42,319 nt of DNA from REEB85 sp018971455 (GCA_028871195.1 JAGWNT010000029.1:1-42319), one strand, 5' to 3'; shown: positions 29,217 to 39,385, numbered from the stretch's first letter. Numbers and translations: made by a program. The notes: generated by a model not told the origin, from the sequence alone.

Positions 29217-30104
29217 ATGATCCCCCCTCGCGATCGCACCCTTGCCGGCATGGGCCTCGGCGTTCTCGCCTACACGCTGTTCTCGCTGCACGACGCCTCG
29301 AACAAGTGGCTGGTGGCCTTCCTGCCGGTCTGGCAGGTTCTGTTCTTCCGCAGCGCCACCATCGTCATCGGCTGCATCGCCATCGGCCGCGCACCGCTGC
29401 TGGCGCGGGCGATCGAGACGCCGCTCAAGGGGCCGCTGATCTTCCGCGGCCTGATCACGCTGGCGGCCTGGCTGTGCTACTACACCGCCGCCCGCACATT
29501 GCCGCTGGCGCAGTTGCTGACGCTGTATTTCAGCGCGCCGCTGATGACCACGCTGCTGGCCATCCCGCTGCTCGGCGAGCAGGTCTCGGCGTCGCGCTGG
29601 GTATCGGTCGTCATCGGCTTTCTCGGCGTAGTGGTGGCCAGCGGCGTGTGGAGCGAGTCACAGACCGTGCATGCCTCGCTGCCCACGGCCCTGGTGCTGA
29701 TCGCCGCCTGCCTGTGGGGCTACGCGATCATCCTGATGCGCCAGATCGCGCGGCGCGAAACGTCGATGCTCCAGATGTTCTATCAGAATCTCTGCTTCCT
29801 GCTGGTCACCGGCGTGCTGACCGCGCTGACCTGGACGCCGCCCACCGGCTTCGAATTGCTCCTTCTGCTGGCCGTCGGCGTGCTCGGCGGGCTCGGCCAG
29901 TTCTCGCTGTTCGAAGGGGCCCGGCTGGTCCCCGCCTCGGTGATGGCGACCGTGGAATATTCCGCCCTGATCTGGGGCTTCATCCTCGGCTATCTGATCT
30001 GGGGCGATATCCCATCCACGCCCATCGTCCTCGGCGCGGTGCTGATCCTGGCCGCCGGCCTGTTTCTCGTCGTCATGGAACGCCGCGCGCAGAACCGCGC
30101 CTGA
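29217..30104 (+). CDS. EamA-family drug/metabolite transporter (DMT superfamily)
   Basis: A 295-residue inner-membrane protein with ten predicted helices in two EamA repeats. The first repeat has FSLHDASNKWLVAFLPVWQVLFFR split at its conserved region and YYTAARTLPLAQLLTLYFSAPLM; the second has CLWGYAIILMRQIARR and SVMATVEYSALIWGFILGYLIWGD. The pattern fits the RhaT/S-adenosylmethionine transporter-like subgroup common in alphaproteobacteria, but the substrate cannot be told from sequence. ATG 29217 follows an AGCAGG site. It stands alone, convergent with xerC across a hairpin. Confidence 0.9.
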   Translation: MIPPRDRTLAGMGLGVLAYTLFSLHDASNKWLVAFLPVWQVLFFRSATIVIGCIAIGRAPLLARAIETPLKGPLIFRGLITLAAWLCYYTAARTLPLAQLLTLYFSAPLMTTLLAIPLLGEQVSASRWVSVVIGFLGVVVASGVWSESQTVHASLPTALVLIAACLWGYAIILMRQIARRETSMLQMFYQNLCFLLVTGVLTALTWTPPTGFELLLLLAVGVLGGLGQFSLFEGARLVPASVMATVEYSALIWGFILGYLIWGDIPSTPIVLGAVLILAAGLFLVVMERRAQNRA

Positions 30105-30143
30105 GCCTGCCCTCACCCGGCATCGCGACATGACCACGCCGGG

Positions 30144-30162
30144 CCGCGCCGCCACGGCGCGG
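30144..30162. terminator. candidate hairpin terminator between the DMT transporter and xerC
   Basis: CCGCGCCG (30144-30151) and CGGCGCGG (30155-30162) form a perfect 8 bp stem with the 3-base loop CCA, 39 bp beyond the transporter stop and 40 bp beyond the xerC stop on the other strand. Its central position between convergent genes suggests a two-way terminator; no T run is present. Confidence 0.5.
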
Positions 30163-30202
30163 AGACGGCCGGGCGAGGCTGATGCGAGGGGGCGCGGGCC
30201 GG

Positions 30203-31138
30203 CTATCCCCGCGGGTGCGCCCGCCGCCACACCGCCATCAGCTGGGCCGTCTCGACCGAGGTGTAGCGCTGGGTGGTGGACAGGCTGGCATGGCCGAGCA
30301 GGTCCTGGATCGAGCGCAGATCGGCGCCGCCGGCGAGCAGATGGGTAGCGAAGGAGTGGCGCAGCGCGTGCGGCGTGGCGTGCTCCGGCAGGCCGTGCAG
30401 GCGGCGGAAGGCGCGCAGGGTCCGTTGCGCCACGCCGGGGTTGAGCCGTTCGCCGCGCGCGCCGAGAAACAGCGGCGCAGTCGGGTCGCGGCGGGGGTGC
30501 AGGCGCAGCCAGTCGGCCATCGCCGCGCGCACCGCCGGCAGCACCGGCACGATGCGCTCCTTGGCGCCCTTGCCGGTCACGCGCAGCATGGCCTCGCTGC
30601 CGGGCAACGGGGCATCGGCGACGTTAAGGGCCAGCGCCTCGGCAATGCGCAGCCCGCTGCCGTAGAGCAGGCTGAACAGCGCCATGTCGCGCGCCTGCAG
30701 GGCGGCGCTGTCGGACATCGCCCCGATCTCCTCGGCAACCGCGCGGGCATCCTGCGGCGTGAGGGCCTTGGGCAACGGCTTCTTGGCGCGCGGCGCACCC
30801 AGCAGGGCAAGCTGCGGGTTGCGCACGCCGTGCTGGCGGGCGAGCCAGCGAAAGAAGCTGCGCACGGCCGAGAGCTGTCGCGCCCGCGTCGCATTGCCGC
30901 GCCCGGACGCCGCGCCGGCGGCCAGCCAGGCCCGCAAATCGGCCGCCCGCAGCGCCGCCAGCGCGGCCAGGTCCGGCTCGGCGCCGAGATGCCCTGTGAG
31001 AAACCCGAGGAAGCCGGCCAGATCGCGCCCGTAGGCCGCCACCGTGAGCGGCGAGGCGCGGCGCTCATGGGCCAGCCAATCGAGGAATCCCGTGCTCGCC
31101 GCACTCGCCGCCAGCCGCGCCGGCGCCGCGGCCGCCAT
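30203..31138 (-). CDS. xerC: site-specific tyrosine recombinase XerC
   Basis: A 311-residue tyrosine recombinase. The N-terminal SAM-like DNA-binding domain (about 15-110) is followed by the catalytic domain with Arg164 (GSGLRIAE), Lys190 (GKGAKER), His257 and Arg260 (HALRHSFATHLL), His283 (GHASLSTTQ) and the nucleophile Tyr292 (RYTSV). XerC acts with XerD at dif to resolve chromosome dimers at the septum. ATG 31138 overlaps the DUF484 stop (TGATG). The DUF484-xerC pairing is conserved in proteobacteria and supports XerC rather than an integrase. A longer open frame upstream lies inside DUF484. Confidence 0.92.
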   Translation of the reverse strand: MAAAAPARLAASAASTGFLDWLAHERRASPLTVAAYGRDLAGFLGFLTGHLGAEPDLAALAALRAADLRAWLAAGAASGRGNATRARQLSAVRSFFRWLARQHGVRNPQLALLGAPRAKKPLPKALTPQDARAVAEEIGAMSDSAALQARDMALFSLLYGSGLRIAEALALNVADAPLPGSEAMLRVTGKGAKERIVPVLPAVRAAMADWLRLHPRRDPTAPLFLGARGERLNPGVAQRTLRAFRRLHGLPEHATPHALRHSFATHLLAGGADLRSIQDLLGHASLSTTQRYTSVETAQLMAVWRRAHPRG

Positions 31139-31785
31139 CAGCGGCCGAGGGCCGCGGCCACGGCGCGGCCGAGAAAGCTGAGTGCCACCGTGCCCTGGGC
31201 AGGGTCGAGCGCGTGGCGGTCGCGCGCCACCAGCGCCAGCAGCGCGGGCGGGCCTTCCCCGGGCACCCGCACCAGCGCCTCGTGCCGGGCCAGCCGCACC
31301 GCCTCGCCGTGCAATAGCGGCGCATCCGGCGCGCCCGATCGGAACAGCACCGCGCGGCCGCCGAGCAGCTCCGCCACCATGCCGGCCGGCAGGCGGCGGC
31401 TGAAAGCCAGCTCCGCCTCGCAGCACAGCGAGGCGGCATCGATGGCCAGCAGGGCGGGCAATTCGGCGCCGACGCAGGCCCCGGCCTGCTCGGCGCCGAT
31501 CAGCGCCAGCACCGCCTCCTGCACGCGCAGGCTCAGCCCCGCCGCCGCCCGCCCGGCGGCCAGCACGCCGTCGGCGCGCGCCGCCATCGCGGCGGTCTCG
31601 GCCCGTGCGGCACGCAGCAGGGCCGCCATGTGGTCGGCCAGAACCTCGCCATGCACGCGCGCCGGCGGCGCCAGCACGCGATAAAGCTCCGGGTGCTCGC
31701 TGAGGAATTGCGGGTGGGCGCGCAGGAAGGTCTCGGCCGCCTCGGCCGAGATGTCCGCCCCGTCGCGCCGCACCCGTGCGGTCAT
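31138..31785 (-). CDS. DUF484 family protein
   Basis: A 215-residue DUF484 protein. The N-terminus has AAETFLRAHPQFLSEHPELYRVL, in which the FLRxHPxFLxxHPEL pattern is diagnostic, followed by HGEVLADHMAALLRAARAE and a GAF-like C-terminal half (SLCCEAELAFSRRLP, RHEALVRVPG, PALLALVARDR). The molecular function is not established; the gene is regularly linked to xerC in proteobacteria. ATG 31785 overlaps the tal stop by 4 bp, and its own stop overlaps the xerC start, so the three genes tal, DUF484 and xerC are translated as one chain. Confidence 0.88.
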   Translation of the reverse strand: MTARVRRDGADISAEAAETFLRAHPQFLSEHPELYRVLAPPARVHGEVLADHMAALLRAARAETAAMAARADGVLAAGRAAAGLSLRVQEAVLALIGAEQAGACVGAELPALLAIDAASLCCEAELAFSRRLPAGMVAELLGGRAVLFRSGAPDAPLLHGEAVRLARHEALVRVPGEGPPALLALVARDRHALDPAQGTVALSFLGRAVAAALGR

Positions 31786-32438
31786 GCGATGGTCTGGCCG
31801 GTCTTGGCCCAGTCGGCCAGGAAGGATGCCAGCCCCTTGTCGGTCAGCGGGTGATGGTAGAGCTGGCGCAGCACGGCCGGCGGCAGGGTGGCGACATGGG
31901 CGCCCAGCTTGGCGGCGGCGATGACGTGGATCGGGTGACGCACGCTGGCCACCAGCACCTCGGTCGTCAGCGCCGGGTAGTTGTCGTAGATCTGCACGAT
32001 ATCGGCGATCAGCTCCATGCCGTCCTGGCCGATATCGTCGAGCCGGCCGACGAAGGGGCTGATGAAGCTGGCTCCCGCCTTGGCCGCCAGGAGCGCCTGG
32101 GCGGCGGAGAAGCACAGCGTGACATTGACCATCACCCCATCCGCCGACAGCGCCTTGCAGGCGCGCAGGCCGTCGGGCGTCAGCGGCAGCTTGACGGCGA
32201 CGTTGTGGGCGATGGCGCGCAGCACGGCGGCCTCGCGCATCATGCCGTCATACTCCGTGGCCGCCACCTCGGCGCTCACCGGGCCGGGCACGATGGCGCA
32301 GATCTCGGCGATCACGTCGAGGATCTTGCGTCCCGACTTGGCGATCAGCGAAGGGTTGGTGGTCACCCCGTCGAGCAGGCCGGAGGCGGCGAGCGCCTTG
32401 ATTTCAGCGGTGTCGGCGGTATCGACGAAGAATTTCAT
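31782..32438 (-). CDS. tal: transaldolase, small FSA/TalC-like type
   Basis: A 218-residue member of the short transaldolase / fructose-6-phosphate aldolase subfamily. The N-terminus MKFFVDTADTAEIKAL and GVTTNPSLIAKSG are signature segments. The Schiff-base lysine is Lys83 in NVAVKLPLT. Later blocks include GVMVNVTLCFSAAQALLAAKAGA and SPFVGRLDDIGQDG. Members of this subfamily named transaldolase move a dihydroxyacetone unit in the pentose phosphate pathway; the F6P aldolase variant cannot be fully excluded without examining the active-site Phe/Tyr position. ATG 32438 follows a GAGGTTCGAG stretch. It is divergent from priA. Confidence 0.92.
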   Translation of the reverse strand: MKFFVDTADTAEIKALAASGLLDGVTTNPSLIAKSGRKILDVIAEICAIVPGPVSAEVAATEYDGMMREAAVLRAIAHNVAVKLPLTPDGLRACKALSADGVMVNVTLCFSAAQALLAAKAGASFISPFVGRLDDIGQDGMELIADIVQIYDNYPALTTEVLVASVRHPIHVIAAAKLGAHVATLPPAVLRQLYHHPLTDKGLASFLADWAKTGQTIA

Positions 32439-32511
32439 GGTGGAACTCGAACCTCGCAAACTGGAATCGGGGGGCTGTCGCCCGGGCCGTGGATCAGGCA
32501 GACCATAACGG

Positions 32512-34737
32512 ATGCGCCCGCGCAACCGGAAGCGGCCCGACCAGTCGGACCTGGAGATAGCGCCACCCCCCGCCGCCCAGGCGCGGGTGCGCGTGCTGCT
32601 GCCCTACCCGTTCGCCGGCCCGTTCGACTACCGCCTGCCCGCCGGATTGCAGGCGGCACCCGGGGATATCGTGCTGGTGCCGCTCAACCGTCGCGAGGAG
32701 GTGGGCGTGGTGTGGGACGGCCCGCCCGATGCCAGCCTCGGCGACAACCGGCTGCGCCCGGTGGCCTCCGTGCTCGACGCCCCTCCGATGCGGGCCGACC
32801 TGCGCCGCCTGGTCGATTGGGTGGCTGCCTATACATTGAGCCCGCCCGGTGACGTGCTCGCCATGGCGCTGCGCATCAACGCGCTGCGCCCCGATGCCCC
32901 GGCCCTCGGCTGGTCGGCCGGCGCCGTGCCGCCCCTGCGCCTCACGCCGCAGCGGGCCCGGGTGCTGGCGGCCCTCGCCGCCCAGCAGCCGCAGAGCAGT
33001 GCGGCGCTGCAACAGGCGGCCGGCGTCTCGGCGGGCGTGATCCGCGCCATGGCCGATGCCGGCCTGCTGCTGCCGGCGCCCCTGCCCGTCACCCGCCCCT
33101 TCGCGGCGCCGGACCCGGCCCATCCCGGCCCGGCCCTGTCGGCCGACCAGCAGAGCGCCGCCACGGCCCTGCGCGCCGCCGTCGCCGCGCGGGCATTCTC
33201 GGTCACGCTGCTCGAGGGCGTCACCGGCTCCGGCAAGACCGAGGTCTATCTGGAGGCCGTCGCCGAGGCGCTGCGGGCCGGCCGCCAGACGCTGGTGCTG
33301 CTGCCGGAAATCGCCCTCTCGGCGCAGTGGCTCGACCGCTTCACGGCCCGCTTCGGAGTCGCGCCGGCCGTGTGGCATTCCGATCTGGCCTCGCGCACCC
33401 GCCGGCTGACCTGGCGGGCGATCGCCGCCGGCGAGGCGCAGGTGGTGGTGGGCGCCCGCTCCGCGCTGTTCCTGCCATTTCCCGATCTCGGCCTCGTGAT
33501 TATCGACGAGGAGCACGAGACCGCCTTCAAGCAGGAGGAGGGCGTCATCTACCATGCGCGCGACATGGCCGTGGTGCGTGCCCGGCTCTGTGCCGCGCCG
33601 GCGGTGCTGGTATCGGCCACGCCGAGCCTGGAGACGCTGGCCAATGTCGAGGCCGGGCGCTACGCGCGCCTGCACCTGCCTGCACGTCATGGCGGCGCCA
33701 GCATGCCCGAGGTCTCGCTCATCGACCTGCGCGAAACGCCGCCGGCGCGCGGCCATTTCCTCGCCCCGCCCCTGCTGGCCGACATCGCCGCGACCCTGGA
33801 GCGCGGCGAGCAGGCCATGCTGTTCCTCAACCGCCGCGGCTATGCGCCGCTGACGCTCTGCCGCACCTGCGGGCACCGCATGCAATGCCCCAACTGCACG
33901 GCCTGGCTGGTCGAGCATCGCACCCGCCAGGTGCTGCAATGCCACCATTGCGGCCATACCGTGCCGATCCCGCCCGCCTGCCCGGCCTGCGGCGCCGAGC
34001 ACAGCCTGGCGGCCATCGGCCCGGGGGTGGAGCGCATCACCGAGGAGGCGGGGGCGGCCTTCCCGCAGGCCCGCCTGCTGGTGATGGCGAGCGACACGCT
34101 GCCCGGCCCGCACGCCGCCGCCGAGGCCGCGCGTGCGATCGCCGCGCGCGAGGTGGACCTGATCATCGGCACGCAGATCGTCGCCAAGGGCTGGCATTTC
34201 CCGCATCTCACCCTGGTCGGCGTGGTCGATGCCGATCTCGGCCTGGCCGGCGGCGACCTGCGCGCCGCCGAACGCACCATCCAGCTGCTCCACCAGGTGG
34301 CCGGCCGGGCCGGGCGGGCCGAGGCCCCCGGGCGCGTGAAGCTGCAAACCTTCAGCCCCGAACACCCGGTGATGCAAGCCCTGCGGCAGGGCGATCTGGC
34401 CGGCTTCATGGCCACCGAGGCGGCGGCCCGCCAGCCGGGGGGCTGGCCGCCTTATGGCCGGCTCGCCGCCCTGATCGTCTCGGCCGACAGCGCCGAGGCG
34501 GCGGACCGGGCAGCCGCCGAACTCGGCCGCGCGGCCCCGCATGGCGCGGGCTTCACGGTGCTCGGGCCGGCCCCTGCTCCGCTCGCCCTGCTGCGGGGCC
34601 GGCACCGCCGCCGCCTGCTGCTCAAGACCCGCCGCGACCTCGCCGTCCAGCCGCTGCTGGCCGCCTGGCTGGGCGCGGTCAGGCTGGCCGGCTCGGCGCG
34701 CGTCGATGTCGATGTCGACCCGGTGAGCTTTCTGTAG
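32512..34737 (+). CDS. priA: primosomal protein N' (replication restart helicase PriA)
   Basis: A 741-residue 3'-to-5' DNA helicase that reloads the replisome at abandoned forks. The N-terminal DNA-binding domain begins VRVLLPYPFAGPFDYRLP. The helicase core has Walker A GVTGSGKTEVYL with Lys242, the DEEH box at 332-335, and VLVSATPSLE. The zinc-binding insert has CRTCGHRMQCPNC and CHHCGH plus CPACG, giving four CxxC pairs. GTQIVAKGWHFP and GRAGRAEAPG complete the helicase motifs. Length is typical. ATG 32512 is chosen; no clear ribosome site is seen. atpH follows after 143 bp with its own likely promoter. Confidence 0.96.
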   Translation: MRPRNRKRPDQSDLEIAPPPAAQARVRVLLPYPFAGPFDYRLPAGLQAAPGDIVLVPLNRREEVGVVWDGPPDASLGDNRLRPVASVLDAPPMRADLRRLVDWVAAYTLSPPGDVLAMALRINALRPDAPALGWSAGAVPPLRLTPQRARVLAALAAQQPQSSAALQQAAGVSAGVIRAMADAGLLLPAPLPVTRPFAAPDPAHPGPALSADQQSAATALRAAVAARAFSVTLLEGVTGSGKTEVYLEAVAEALRAGRQTLVLLPEIALSAQWLDRFTARFGVAPAVWHSDLASRTRRLTWRAIAAGEAQVVVGARSALFLPFPDLGLVIIDEEHETAFKQEEGVIYHARDMAVVRARLCAAPAVLVSATPSLETLANVEAGRYARLHLPARHGGASMPEVSLIDLRETPPARGHFLAPPLLADIAATLERGEQAMLFLNRRGYAPLTLCRTCGHRMQCPNCTAWLVEHRTRQVLQCHHCGHTVPIPPACPACGAEHSLAAIGPGVERITEEAGAAFPQARLLVMASDTLPGPHAAAEAARAIAAREVDLIIGTQIVAKGWHFPHLTLVGVVDADLGLAGGDLRAAERTIQLLHQVAGRAGRAEAPGRVKLQTFSPEHPVMQALRQGDLAGFMATEAAARQPGGWPPYGRLAALIVSADSAEAADRAAAELGRAAPHGAGFTVLGPAPAPLALLRGRHRRRLLLKTRRDLAVQPLLAAWLGAVRLAGSARVDVDVDPVSFL

Positions 34738-34775
34738 AAAGCGGGCGAATCTGGCGGCCACGCTCGTTGCGCGTG

Positions 34776-34803
34776 TTGCGCCTCTCGGGGGGGCATGCTA
34801 GAC
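34776..34803 (+). promoter_or_regulatory. candidate promoter of the F1 ATP synthase operon
   Basis: TTGCGC at 34776-34781 and CTAGAC at 34798-34803 (inside TGCTAGAC) are separated by 16 bases, in the 143 bp gap between priA and atpH. The same 8-mer TGCTAGAC occurs before the aroK-aroB start. The call is by eye only and weak. Confidence 0.35.
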
Positions 34804-34839
34804 GCCGCGCGCCGGCACTGGGGGCCGGCACAGCTCACT

Positions 34840-34860
34840 GGCCATGCGCGCAGCATGGCC
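34840..34860 (+). promoter_or_regulatory. perfect hairpin in the atpH leader
   Basis: GGCCATGC (34840-34847) and GCATGGCC (34853-34860) are exact reverse complements around the loop GCGCA. In the transcript the stem would end 20 bases ahead of the TTG start of atpH, between the candidate promoter and the ribosome site. It could tune translation or stability of the atp mRNA; this is inferred. A nearby direct repeat of GCCGGCAC (34811-34818 and 34824-34831) is also visible. Confidence 0.5.
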
Positions 34861-34880
34861 GCAGAAATGGAAACACCGCG

Positions 34881-35450
34881 TTGGCCTCTGGCGGCAGCAC
34901 AACCTCATCCGGCGGCGGCCTGGCCGATCGCTATGCGAGCGCCCTCTATGCCCATGCCGAGGACGTGCACGCCCTCGATGCCGTGGTCGGGGAGATGGAC
35001 GCCCTGGGCCGCCTGATCGAGGAGAGCGCCGATCTGCGGCGCCTGCTCGAAAGTCCGCTGATCGATGTCGCCACCGCCGCGAAGGCGCTGCGCGCCGCGC
35101 TGGCCGGACACGGCTTCGGCAAGATCGTGCAGGACTTCACCGGCGTGGTTGCCGCCAATCGCCGCCTTGGCGCGCTGCGCGGGATCGTCGCGGCGTTCGC
35201 CGCCCTGGTGGCGGCCAAGCGCGGCGTGGTGGTGGCCGATGTCACCGCCGCCCATCCGCTGACCGATCTGCAGGAACAGCAGTTGCGCGCCCGGCTGATC
35301 GAGGCCGGGTACAGCAACGTCAACATCATCAAGCGGGTCGATCCGGCCCTGCTCGGCGGGCTCGTCGTCAAGATCGGCGCCCGCCTTTACGACACCAGTT
35401 TGAAATCCCGGCTGCAGCGCCTGCAGTACGCCATGAAGGGAGCCGCCTGA
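34881..35450 (+). CDS. atpH: F1 ATP synthase subunit delta
   Basis: A 189-residue OSCP/delta subunit, which links the F1 head to the peripheral stalk. The N-terminal helical domain includes LADRYASALYAHAEDVHALD, and the C-terminal part includes FTGVVAANRRLGALRGIV and the signature VDPALLGGLVVKIGARLYDTS. No ATG lies before the conserved region; TTG 34881 gives MASGGSTTSSGGGLADRYA, similar to other alphaproteobacterial delta subunits, so it is the likely start. A GGAA lies 11 bases ahead, a weak ribosome site. atpA starts 1 bp after the stop. The F0 genes are not here, as is usual in this group. Confidence 0.92.
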   Translation: MASGGSTTSSGGGLADRYASALYAHAEDVHALDAVVGEMDALGRLIEESADLRRLLESPLIDVATAAKALRAALAGHGFGKIVQDFTGVVAANRRLGALRGIVAAFAALVAAKRGVVVADVTAAHPLTDLQEQQLRARLIEAGYSNVNIIKRVDPALLGGLVVKIGARLYDTSLKSRLQRLQYAMKGAA

Positions 35451-35451
35451 T

Positions 35452-36981
35452 ATGGAGATCCGCCCCGCCGAGATCTCGGAGATTCTGAAGAAGCAAATCG
35501 CTTCTTTCGATACCGAGGCCAATATCGCCGAGACCGGGCAAGTGCTGAGCGTGGGCGATGGCATCGCGCGCATCTTCGGCCTGCAGAACGTCATGGCCGG
35601 CGAGATGGTGGAGTTTCCCGGCGCCGGCATCCAGGGCATGGCGCTGAACCTTGAGACTGACAATGTCGGCGTGGTGATCTTCGGCGACGACCGCCAGATC
35701 CGCGAGGGCGACACGGTGGCCCGCACCGGACGCATCGTGGATGTGCCGGTCGGCCGCGGGCTGCTCGGCCGCGTCGTCGATGGCCTCGGCAACCCGATCG
35801 ACGGCAAGGGCCCGATCGAGGGCGAGCGCCGTCTCGTCGAGGTCAAGGCGCCGGGCATCATTCCGCGCAAATCCGTGCACGAGCCGATGCAGACCGGCGT
35901 CAAGGCGATCGACGCGCTGATCCCGATCGGCCGCGGCCAGCGCGAGCTGGTGATCGGCGACCGTCAGACCGGCAAGACCGCCGTCATCATCGACACCATT
36001 CTGAACCAGAAGGGCATCAACGCCGGCAGCGACGAGAGCAAGAAGCTCTATTGCATCTACGTCGCCATCGGCCAGAAGCGCTCGACGGTCGCGCAGCTGG
36101 TGCGCACGCTGGAAGAGAACGGCGCGATGGAATACTCCGTCGTCGTCGCCGCCACCGCGTCCGACCCGGCGCCGCTGCAGTTCCTCGCCCCCTATACCGG
36201 CTGCACCATGGGCGAGTTCTTCCGCGACAGCGGCGCGCATGCGGTGATCTTCTACGACGATCTGTCCAAGCAGGCCGTCGCCTACCGGCAGATGTCGCTT
36301 CTGCTGCGCCGTCCCCCCGGACGTGAAGCCTATCCGGGAGACGTGTTCTACCTGCATTCGCGCCTGCTCGAGCGGGCGGCGAAGATGTCGGACGCGCATG
36401 GCGCGGGCAGCCTCACCGCGCTGCCGGTCATCGAGACCCAGGCCGGCGACGTTTCGGCCTACATCCCGACCAACGTGATTTCGATCACCGACGGGCAGAT
36501 CTTCCTCGAGACCGAACTGTTCTTCAAAGGCATCCGCCCGGCGGTGAATGTCGGCATCTCGGTGTCGCGCGTCGGTTCGGCGGCCCAGATCAAGGCGATG
36601 AAGCAGGTTGCCGGGCGCATCAAGCTCGAGCTCGCGCAGTATCGCGAAATGGCCGCCTTCGCGCAGTTCGCCTCCGATCTCGACGCCTCGACCCAGCAAT
36701 TGCTGGCGCGCGGCGCGCGGCTGACCGAGCTTCTCAAGCAGCCGCAGTTCAAGCCGGTGCCCGTCGAGGAGCAGGCAGTGGCGCTGTTCGCCGGCGTGCG
36801 CGGCTATCTCGACAAGATCGAGGTCGGCAAGATCGGCCGCTTCGAGTCCCAGCTTCTCGTGGAACTGAAGTCGCGCGAGCCCGGAATCCTCGATGCCGTG
36901 CGCAGCGACCGCGAGTTCAAGCCGGAGACCGAGAAGAAGCTGATCGCCTTCCTCGACGGTTTCGCCAAGAACTTCGCCTGA
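35452..36981 (+). CDS. atpA: F1 ATP synthase subunit alpha
   Basis: A 509-residue alpha subunit, the non-catalytic nucleotide-binding half of the F1 hexamer. The P-loop is GDRQTGKTAV with Lys175. Other conserved segments are MEIRPAEISEILKKQI at the N-terminus, IGRGQRELVIGD, FYDDLSKQAVAYRQMSLLLR, RPPGREAYPGDVFYLHSRLL and IPTNVISITDGQIFLE. Length is standard. It begins one base after atpH and is followed by a 50 bp gap with a small repeat before atpG. Confidence 0.98.
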   Translation: MEIRPAEISEILKKQIASFDTEANIAETGQVLSVGDGIARIFGLQNVMAGEMVEFPGAGIQGMALNLETDNVGVVIFGDDRQIREGDTVARTGRIVDVPVGRGLLGRVVDGLGNPIDGKGPIEGERRLVEVKAPGIIPRKSVHEPMQTGVKAIDALIPIGRGQRELVIGDRQTGKTAVIIDTILNQKGINAGSDESKKLYCIYVAIGQKRSTVAQLVRTLEENGAMEYSVVVAATASDPAPLQFLAPYTGCTMGEFFRDSGAHAVIFYDDLSKQAVAYRQMSLLLRRPPGREAYPGDVFYLHSRLLERAAKMSDAHGAGSLTALPVIETQAGDVSAYIPTNVISITDGQIFLETELFFKGIRPAVNVGISVSRVGSAAQIKAMKQVAGRIKLELAQYREMAAFAQFASDLDASTQQLLARGARLTELLKQPQFKPVPVEEQAVALFAGVRGYLDKIEVGKIGRFESQLLVELKSREPGILDAVRSDREFKPETEKKLIAFLDGFAKNFA

Positions 36982-36989
36982 TCCCACCT

Positions 36990-37015
36990 CCGGCCGACCC
37001 GATCGCCGGCCGACC
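36990..37015 (+). repeat. 10 bp direct repeat in the atpA-atpG gap
   Basis: CCGGCCGACC occurs at 36990-36999 and again at 37006-37015, separated by CGATCG. The repeat also allows a short CCGGC/GCCGG stem. It may be a translational spacer or minor mRNA hairpin; no defined element was recognised. Confidence 0.4.
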
Positions 37016-37031
37016 ATAGGGTGAGTCCGAT

Positions 37032-37907
37032 ATGCCGAGCCTGAAGGATCTCCGGATCCGCATCAACAGCGTGAAGTCGACGCAGAAGATCACCTCCGCC
37101 ATGAAGATGGTGGCGGCGTCCAAGCTGCGGCGCGCGCAAAGCCAGGCCGAGGCGGCGCGACCCTATGCCGAGCGCATGGAGCGCATGCTGGCCTCGCTCG
37201 GCGCGAGTGCCGCCGGCAGCCCGACGGCACCGAAGCTGCTGGTCGGCACCGGGGCCGACCGCGTGCATCTGCTGGTGCCGGTGACGGCGGATCGTGGCCT
37301 CGCCGGCGCCTTCAACTCCAATATCGGCCGCCTTACGCGCAACATCGCCCGCCGCCTCGAGGCCGAGGGCAAGACCGTCAAGATCCTGCCGGTCGGCCGC
37401 AAGGGGCGCGATTATCTCAAGCGCGAACTGGCCAGCCGGATCGTCGCCGATGTCAACTTCGTCGGCCGCAAGGCGATCGGCTTCGCTGATGCCGAGGCGC
37501 TGGGCCTGCGCATCGTCGGCATGCTGGCGGCCGGCGAATTCGATGTCTGCACCGTCATCTACAACCGCTTCCATTCGGTGATCTCCCAGCTTCCCACCGA
37601 AATGCAGCTGATTCCGACGCCGCTGCCGCCCGCCGGTGAGGCCGGGGGGCAGGCGAGCTACGAGTTCGAGCCGGACGAGGAGAGCATGCTGGCGCGCCTG
37701 CTGCCGCAGAATCTCGCGATCCAGCTCTACCGCGCGCTGCTGGAAAACGCCGCCGGGTTCTACGGCTCGCAGATGACGGCGATGGACAACGCCACCCGCA
37801 ACGCCGGCGACATGATCAAGCGCCTGACCCAGAACTACAACCGGGCGCGCCAGGCGAACATCACCAAGGAACTCATCGAGATCATCTCCGGCGCAGAAGC
37901 CGTCTGA
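37032..37907 (+). CDS. atpG: F1 ATP synthase subunit gamma
   Basis: A 291-residue gamma subunit, the rotating central shaft. The N-terminal coiled-coil helix starts MPSLKDLRIRINSVKSTQKI and MKMVAASKLRRAQ; the Rossmann-like domain contains TADRGLAGAFNSNIGR; the C-terminal helix has MTAMDNATRNAGDMIKRLTQ and YNRARQANITKELIEIISGA, the latter being the family signature. Length is standard. It lies between atpA and atpD in the usual order, with a 28 bp gap to atpD. Confidence 0.98.
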   Translation: MPSLKDLRIRINSVKSTQKITSAMKMVAASKLRRAQSQAEAARPYAERMERMLASLGASAAGSPTAPKLLVGTGADRVHLLVPVTADRGLAGAFNSNIGRLTRNIARRLEAEGKTVKILPVGRKGRDYLKRELASRIVADVNFVGRKAIGFADAEALGLRIVGMLAAGEFDVCTVIYNRFHSVISQLPTEMQLIPTPLPPAGEAGGQASYEFEPDEESMLARLLPQNLAIQLYRALLENAAGFYGSQMTAMDNATRNAGDMIKRLTQNYNRARQANITKELIEIISGAEAV

Positions 37908-37935
37908 GACTCTCGCGGCAAGACAGGAGCGTAGA

Positions 37936-39369
<1,434 letters not shown>

Positions 39370-39385
39370 AACGAGGAGAGCCGCC

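Noticed and set aside
30203..31138. Tyrosine recombinase as a phage or island integrase
   Set aside because: DUF484 linkage, length near 310 residues and absence of att-like repeats or a tRNA fit XerC. The same reasoning applies to the xerD gene.
33327..34880. Upstream extension of the atpH frame into priA
   Set aside because: The extension has no delta-subunit features and lies inside the certain PriA coding sequence; TTG 34881 fits the family start.
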